From positions 62,001 to 126,000 of the forward strand of contig NZ_JAPJDO010000004.1 of NCBI RefSeq assembly GCF_026242045.1: a DNA stretch of 64,000 nt. The letters are read 5' to 3'. This DNA comes from Mycobacterium pinniadriaticum (GTDB taxonomy: Bacteria; Actinomycetota; Actinomycetes; Mycobacteriales; Mycobacteriaceae). Every line of letters starts with the position of its first letter. Position 1 is the stretch's first letter. Positions 60,553 to 64,000 of the stretch are shown here, piece after piece. Made by a program: the position numbers and the translations under genes. A model generated the notes under the pieces. It was not told where the DNA came from, made no database searches, and was given only the letters and a program-made list of their open reading frames with translations.

Positions 60553-61554
60553 ATGTCCTTGACCGCCGGGCCCGGCAACGCGATCGCCGAGCAGCACGCC
60601 GCGTCGGATCCGCCGCCACTCGGGCGACAGGGCCCCGCGACGTTCCTCGCGCTCATCGGCGTCGTGTGGTTCGTGATCTGTGTCGAAGTCATTGTGCGAT
60701 GGGTGACTTCGGGTGAGGAATTCACACCGGCGCCGAGGATCGGGCCAGACGTCATGGAGGACTGGCGGCTGGTCGCACTGCGAATCTTCGAGGCGATCAG
60801 CCTGGCGGTGATGGTTGCGTTCATCTGGTACTGCGTGATCAAGCCGATTCGCCAGACCGGCAGGATGGGCCTTGACGGCAAGTTCGTCATCGGGGGCATC
60901 ATCTGCTTCGTCGCGGACGCCTTCCTCAACGTGCAGCAGTACCTGTTCGCCTGGAACAGTGCCAACGTCAATCGCGGGGTCTGGGTCCGATTCCTGCCGT
61001 TCCACAACCCGGATGCGCCGAGTCGTTATGCGGAGTCGTTGATCTGGGGCCCGCCGATGTATATCTACTTCTGCGCCGGGGTGGCCATCGTGGCCTGCCA
61101 CGAGGCGCAGCGCGTGCGGCGCCGGTGGCCGGGAATGTCGAAGTTCCGGCTGTTTGTCTTCATCTTCATTTTCGAATTCATTTTCGATTTTGTGGTGGAG
61201 AATGTGGTGATCAGGACAACCCACGCCTATGCCTTCGCGAAAACCTATGAACCGCTGACCTTGTGGCCCGGTGAGGTGTACCAGTTTCCGATTTACGAGT
61301 CGGTCCTAGTGGCCTTCGTGGGATGTGTCTTCACCTGGGCGCGGATGGAGGCGCAGGAGCGGCCGGTCGGGGAGTCGCCGATCGAGTTCGGCGCGCAGCG
61401 GTGGCGCCCGTCGCTGCGCCCGCACGTCCGGAATTTCGCGGTCCTCGGATTCTGCATGGTCACCTTGGTGTTCGTGTACCACCTGCCGTTCAACTGGCTC
61501 GGGTTGATCGGGACGTCGTATGCAAACCTGCCCAGCTATCTGCTGGCCGGCTGA
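60553..61554 (+). CDS. AveC-like (spirocyclase family) membrane protein, long type, copy 4
   Basis: 333 residues. Blocks: LDGKFVIGGIICFVADAFLN, FAWNSANVNRGVWVRFLPFH, FDFVVENVVIRTTHAYAF, VYQFPIYESV. Seven hydrophobic segments. Closest to the gene at 47922. Good GGAGG ribosome site. It precedes a short-type gene by 9 bp, the only place where a long and a short member are direct neighbours. Confidence 0.8.
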   Translation: MSLTAGPGNAIAEQHAASDPPPLGRQGPATFLALIGVVWFVICVEVIVRWVTSGEEFTPAPRIGPDVMEDWRLVALRIFEAISLAVMVAFIWYCVIKPIRQTGRMGLDGKFVIGGIICFVADAFLNVQQYLFAWNSANVNRGVWVRFLPFHNPDAPSRYAESLIWGPPMYIYFCAGVAIVACHEAQRVRRRWPGMSKFRLFVFIFIFEFIFDFVVENVVIRTTHAYAFAKTYEPLTLWPGEVYQFPIYESVLVAFVGCVFTWARMEAQERPVGESPIEFGAQRWRPSLRPHVRNFAVLGFCMVTLVFVYHLPFNWLGLIGTSYANLPSYLLAG

Positions 61555-61563
61555 TCGGAGGAC

Positions 61564-62358
61564 GTGATGGCACCCGTGACGACGATTGGAATCGACACGC
61601 CAGTCTGGCCGGCCGGCCAATGGATCGCCACCGTGCTCACGTTCGCCCTGGCGGTCGTGGTCCTCATCTGGGTGGCCCGCCTGTGCCGCCGGGAGTCGAT
61701 CGTCTGGCCGCTGTTCGTGCTCGTCAGTGGGACGCTCACCTGCCTCATGGAACCGCTCTTCGACCACCTGTACGGGCTGTGGTTCCGTGAACAGGGGCAG
61801 TGGCACCTGTATACGACGTTCGGTAGTCATCAACCGATCTGGGTGCCCGCGGCCTACCTGACCTTCTACGGCGGCGCCAGCGTGTTCATCGCCCGCACCA
61901 TCGCTCGCCGTCCGACGATCCGGACTGTATGGACGATGTACGTGTTCATCGTGGTGATGGCGATCGCGGCCGAGATGACCTACGTCAGTGTGCTGAAAGT
62001 CTATGAGTACCAGGACAGTCAGCCGTTCGTGGTGCTGGGCTACCCGATCTTCCTGGGCTTCACCAATGCGATGTCGGCGCTGGTGAGCGGGATCGTGATC
62101 TACCGACTTGCGCCGCGCCTGAGTGGGGTCGCCTACCTCTACCTGATCCCGATCGTGCCGATGGCTTTCGCGGCGGGCTTGTTCGGCTCCGGGATCCTGT
62201 ACCTGTCGGTGCGCCATTCGGTCGACAACCCGCCGATGCTTCTCGTCCATCTGGCCGCGTTGACGGTGGTTGGCGGCATCGCCAGCACCGTGGGGCTGTT
62301 GGGCAGGGTGCTTGTAGAACCGAGATTTCAATGCAAGGAGAGTGTTCCGCGCAGGTAG
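61564..62358 (+). CDS. AveC-related membrane protein, short type, copy 5
   Basis: 264 residues. Signatures: CLMEPLFDHLYGLWFREQGQW, AAEMTYVSVLKVYEYQDSQPF and LGYPIFLGFTNAM. About seven hydrophobic segments. The most divergent short-type member (F.N motif in place of P.WW..N). Co-transcribed with the long-type gene at 60553. Ribosome site GGAGGA at about 61557. Confidence 0.64.
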   Translation: MMAPVTTIGIDTPVWPAGQWIATVLTFALAVVVLIWVARLCRRESIVWPLFVLVSGTLTCLMEPLFDHLYGLWFREQGQWHLYTTFGSHQPIWVPAAYLTFYGGASVFIARTIARRPTIRTVWTMYVFIVVMAIAAEMTYVSVLKVYEYQDSQPFVVLGYPIFLGFTNAMSALVSGIVIYRLAPRLSGVAYLYLIPIVPMAFAAGLFGSGILYLSVRHSVDNPPMLLVHLAALTVVGGIASTVGLLGRVLVEPRFQCKESVPRR

Positions 62359-62449
62359 CGAGGTAGTTGGATCACCGGCATCGTGGGCTTCGTGAGTCGA
62401 GACATCAAGGGGGCATCGGGATCGGACCACTGCGTTGACGATGCCCGGC

Positions 62450-62463
62450 ACAAGCCGGCTTGT
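62450..62463. promoter_or_regulatory. Perfect 14-bp palindrome upstream of toxin-antitoxin operon
   Basis: ACAAGCCGGCTTGT is self-complementary and could be an operator or a small hairpin terminator. It lies 14 bp before another palindrome at 62478. The 142-bp gap 62359-62500 holds no other recognisable feature. Confidence 0.4.
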
Positions 62464-62477
62464 AGCGCCATCGTGGT

Positions 62478-62491
62478 GATATCATGATATC
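62478..62491. promoter_or_regulatory. Autoregulatory operator of FitA/VapB-type antitoxin
   Basis: GATATCATGATATC is a perfect 14-bp palindrome 9 bp before the antitoxin ATG. Ribbon-helix-helix antitoxins bind such repeats with their toxin to repress the operon. Confidence 0.65.
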
Positions 62492-62500
62492 GTTCCTGTC

Positions 62501-62752
62501 ATGGCGCAAATTCTCATTCGCCAACTCGAGGACGACACTAAGGCTAAATTGCAGCGACTGGCCCGCCGACACGGTCGCAGTGCCGAGGAGGAGGCGCGCG
62601 AGATCCTGCGCAACGCCGTCCGAAACGTCGATGAGCCCCCCGAGCGATTAGGGTCGCGTATCGCGTCACGCTTTGAAGGTTGGGGTCTAACCGAGGAGAT
62701 ACCGGAACTGCGGGGGCAGTCCGTCCGTCCGGCACAGTTCAACGACCAGTGA
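62501..62752 (+). CDS. FitA/VapB-type ribbon-helix-helix antitoxin
   Basis: 83 residues. N-terminal RHH: QILIRQLEDDTKAKLQRLA (strand then helix A), RHGRSAEEEAREILRNAV (helix B). C-terminal PELRGQSVRPAQF is the toxin-binding segment. It overlaps the PIN gene by GTGA. Antitoxin neutralises the PIN ribonuclease and represses the operon. Confidence 0.88.
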   Translation: MAQILIRQLEDDTKAKLQRLARRHGRSAEEEAREILRNAVRNVDEPPERLGSRIASRFEGWGLTEEIPELRGQSVRPAQFNDQ

Positions 62753-63165
62753 TTCTGCTCGACACCAACGTTCTGTCCGCGCTGATGCGGGACACACCTG
62801 ATCCCACGGTAGTGCGATGGCTCGACAATCAACCCGCCGAATCGATTTGGACGACATCGGTGACGGTGTTCGAGATACGCACCGGCATTGACCTTTTGTC
62901 GTCCAGTCGTCGGCGACGCCGGCTCGATGACACGTTTAGTCAGCTCCTTGCCGAAGATCTTGACGGTAGGGTGCAATCTTTCGATCTGACAGCCGCGCTC
63001 GCGTCCGGAACAATCGCCGCGAGCCGGCAGCGAAGCGGTCGTTCGGTGGAAATTCGTGACGTGCAGATCGCCGGCATCGCGCTATCCCGACACGCCACGG
63101 TAGCCACCCGAAATACTCGCCACTTCGAAGGCGTCGGAGTCGAACTCGTCAATCCCTGGAGCTAG
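62749..63165 (+). CDS. PIN-domain ribonuclease toxin (FitB/VapC type)
   Basis: 138 residues from GTG 62749. PIN acids: Asp5 in LLDTNVLSAL, Glu42 in TVFEIRTG, Asp104 in IRDVQIAG, and VATRNTRHFEG near the end. Degrades RNA, usually tRNA or mRNA, in a sequence-specific way when free from antitoxin. Its GC and codon use look like those of its neighbours, so recent transfer is not shown. Confidence 0.9.
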   Translation: MILLDTNVLSALMRDTPDPTVVRWLDNQPAESIWTTSVTVFEIRTGIDLLSSSRRRRRLDDTFSQLLAEDLDGRVQSFDLTAALASGTIAASRQRSGRSVEIRDVQIAGIALSRHATVATRNTRHFEGVGVELVNPWS

Positions 63166-63334
63166 TCGATGCACCACGGACAACGAGAACTTCCCGGAAG
63201 CGGTGATTGAGGACAAGGTGTTGCTGCAGTGTCCGTTCTCGTCCGAACTGAGGGAATTCAGCGTTCGACGGCTACCTCGTGCGGCTAGGTTTTTCCATGC
63301 GGCTGGCCTGTCGCATTGATAGAGATGCCCATTG

Positions 63335-64000
63335 TCAGGGCATCGTGTAGCCACCGCTGACCGAGATCAGCTGGCCGGTCACCTGACCGGCGGCCACCGG
63401 GGAGGCGAAGAACAACACCGCGTTCCCGACATCGTGGGCGGTGGTGAGCTTGCGAGTCGGGGTGTCCTTGAGCATGAACTCGATCTGCTTGGGGTTGAAC
63501 ACCTCGTCCTGACCGACGGACCACAGACTGGCCGCCCCGACCGCATCGGGGCTCTCCGGGATCACCAGACCGGGGCAGACGATATTGGAGCGGATGCCGT
63601 GCCGCCCATGCTCGCGCGCCGCGGTGCGGGCCAGCGCCACCATGGCCGCCTTCGACGCACCGTAGACCCCCTGGCGGATCTGCCCGAAGGCCGCATCACT
63701 GGCGATGAACACGATCGAGCCACCGCCGCCCTCCTTCATCGGCCCGATCGCAGCCTGCGTCGCCGCGATCGCCGAGAAGAGGTTGATCTCGATGGTGCGC
63801 TGCCATTTGTCGCGGTCGGTGTCGGTCGCGATGAACCCGGGGACGCTCCAGCCGGCGTTGTTGACCAGCACATCGATGCCGCCCCAGTGCTCGACCGCGG
63901 TGCCGACGGCGGCCTCGCCGCCTTCCGGTGTCGTCAAGTCGGCGATCGCGAGCTCGACCGCGGCCGCGCCCAACTCCAGTGCCTCGGCCTTGACCTTCTC
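63335..64000 (-). CDS. Short-chain dehydrogenase/reductase, N-terminus beyond the window
   Basis: About 220 residues are visible and the frame is open to the window end (EKVKAEALELGAAAVELAI), so the start and GxxxGxG motif lie outside. NNAG (in VLVNNAGWS), Ser in FIASDAAFGQIRQG, catalytic YGASKAAM (Tyr-xxx-Lys) and SGGYTMP end are typical of FabG-like SDRs. Unrelated in detail to the SDR at 36309. Gap 63166-63334 before it holds nothing recognisable. Confidence 0.88.
   Translation of the reverse strand, partial: EKVKAEALELGAAAVELAIADLTTPEGGEAAVGTAVEHWGGIDVLVNNAGWSVPGFIATDTDRDKWQRTIEINLFSAIAATQAAIGPMKEGGGGSIVFIASDAAFGQIRQGVYGASKAAMVALARTAAREHGRHGIRSNIVCPGLVIPESPDAVGAASLWSVGQDEVFNPKQIEFMLKDTPTRKLTTAHDVGNAVLFFASPVAAGQVTGQLISVSGGYTMP

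Noticed and set aside
62359..63334. Considered a genomic island boundary with attachment site
   Set aside because: A toxin-antitoxin pair alone is weak evidence; no tRNA, integrase or direct repeats are present.

Overview
The window looks like a chromosomal stretch of a GC-rich actinobacterium, most probably a mycobacterium or close relative. Evidence: a complete yrbEA-yrbEB-mceA-F operon in canonical order, F420-type luciferase-like oxidoreductases, a mycothiol-synthase-like acetyltransferase, many GTG starts, ATGA/GTGA stop-start overlaps, probable leaderless promoters and seven TetR regulators. No tRNA, rRNA, CRISPR array, transposase or phage gene was seen. The only plasmid-like module is a FitA/VapB-PIN toxin-antitoxin pair near the right end.

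Layout: 1-7 kb holds an edge-truncated LLM oxidoreductase, TetR, four members of a six-TM membrane family (6TM family), an acyl-CoA dehydrogenase, an FAD oxidoreductase and a decayed 6TM remnant. 7-20 kb holds a carotenoid-cleavage-type oxygenase, a CrtI-like FAD oxidoreductase with a membrane methyltransferase-like protein, an operon of FAD oxidoreductase + two AveC-like proteins + 6TM protein, a TetR, and two LLM oxidoreductases with another FAD oxidoreductase. 20-29.2 kb is the mce operon. 29.6-36 kb holds a TetR, two aldehyde dehydrogenases and a two-domain class III CoA-transferase. 36-44 kb is a catabolic-looking operon: 3Fe-4S ferredoxin, SDR, P450, Rieske oxygenase, GNAT, NTF2-DUF35 fusion, Ltp2-like thiolase homologue, acyl-CoA synthetase. 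44-62.4 kb returns to AveC-like proteins, FAD oxidoreductases, TetRs, a lipocalin-like protein, an APH-fold protein and orphan cytochrome oxidase subunit III/IV genes. The right edge holds the toxin-antitoxin pair and a truncated SDR.

The recurring unit is a flavin oxidoreductase (seven copies, two subfamilies) translationally coupled to small polytopic membrane proteins: nine AveC-like proteins (four long type, five short type) and six intact 6TM proteins. An 18-bp palindrome centred on CGATCG recurs before at least four transcription units between 4.6 and 16.6 kb and probably marks one regulon. Several TetR genes also have their own distinct palindromes in divergent promoters.

My reading (inference): the window is one large lipid or isoprenoid pathway locus in which a hydrophobic polycyclic or polyene substrate is imported by Mce, activated as CoA ester, oxidised by P450/Rieske/LLM/FAD enzymes, cleaved by the carotenoid oxygenase and the Ltp2-like retro-aldolase, and cyclised or isomerised in the membrane by AveC-like proteins. 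The substrate, and even whether the locus builds or degrades it, cannot be read from sequence.
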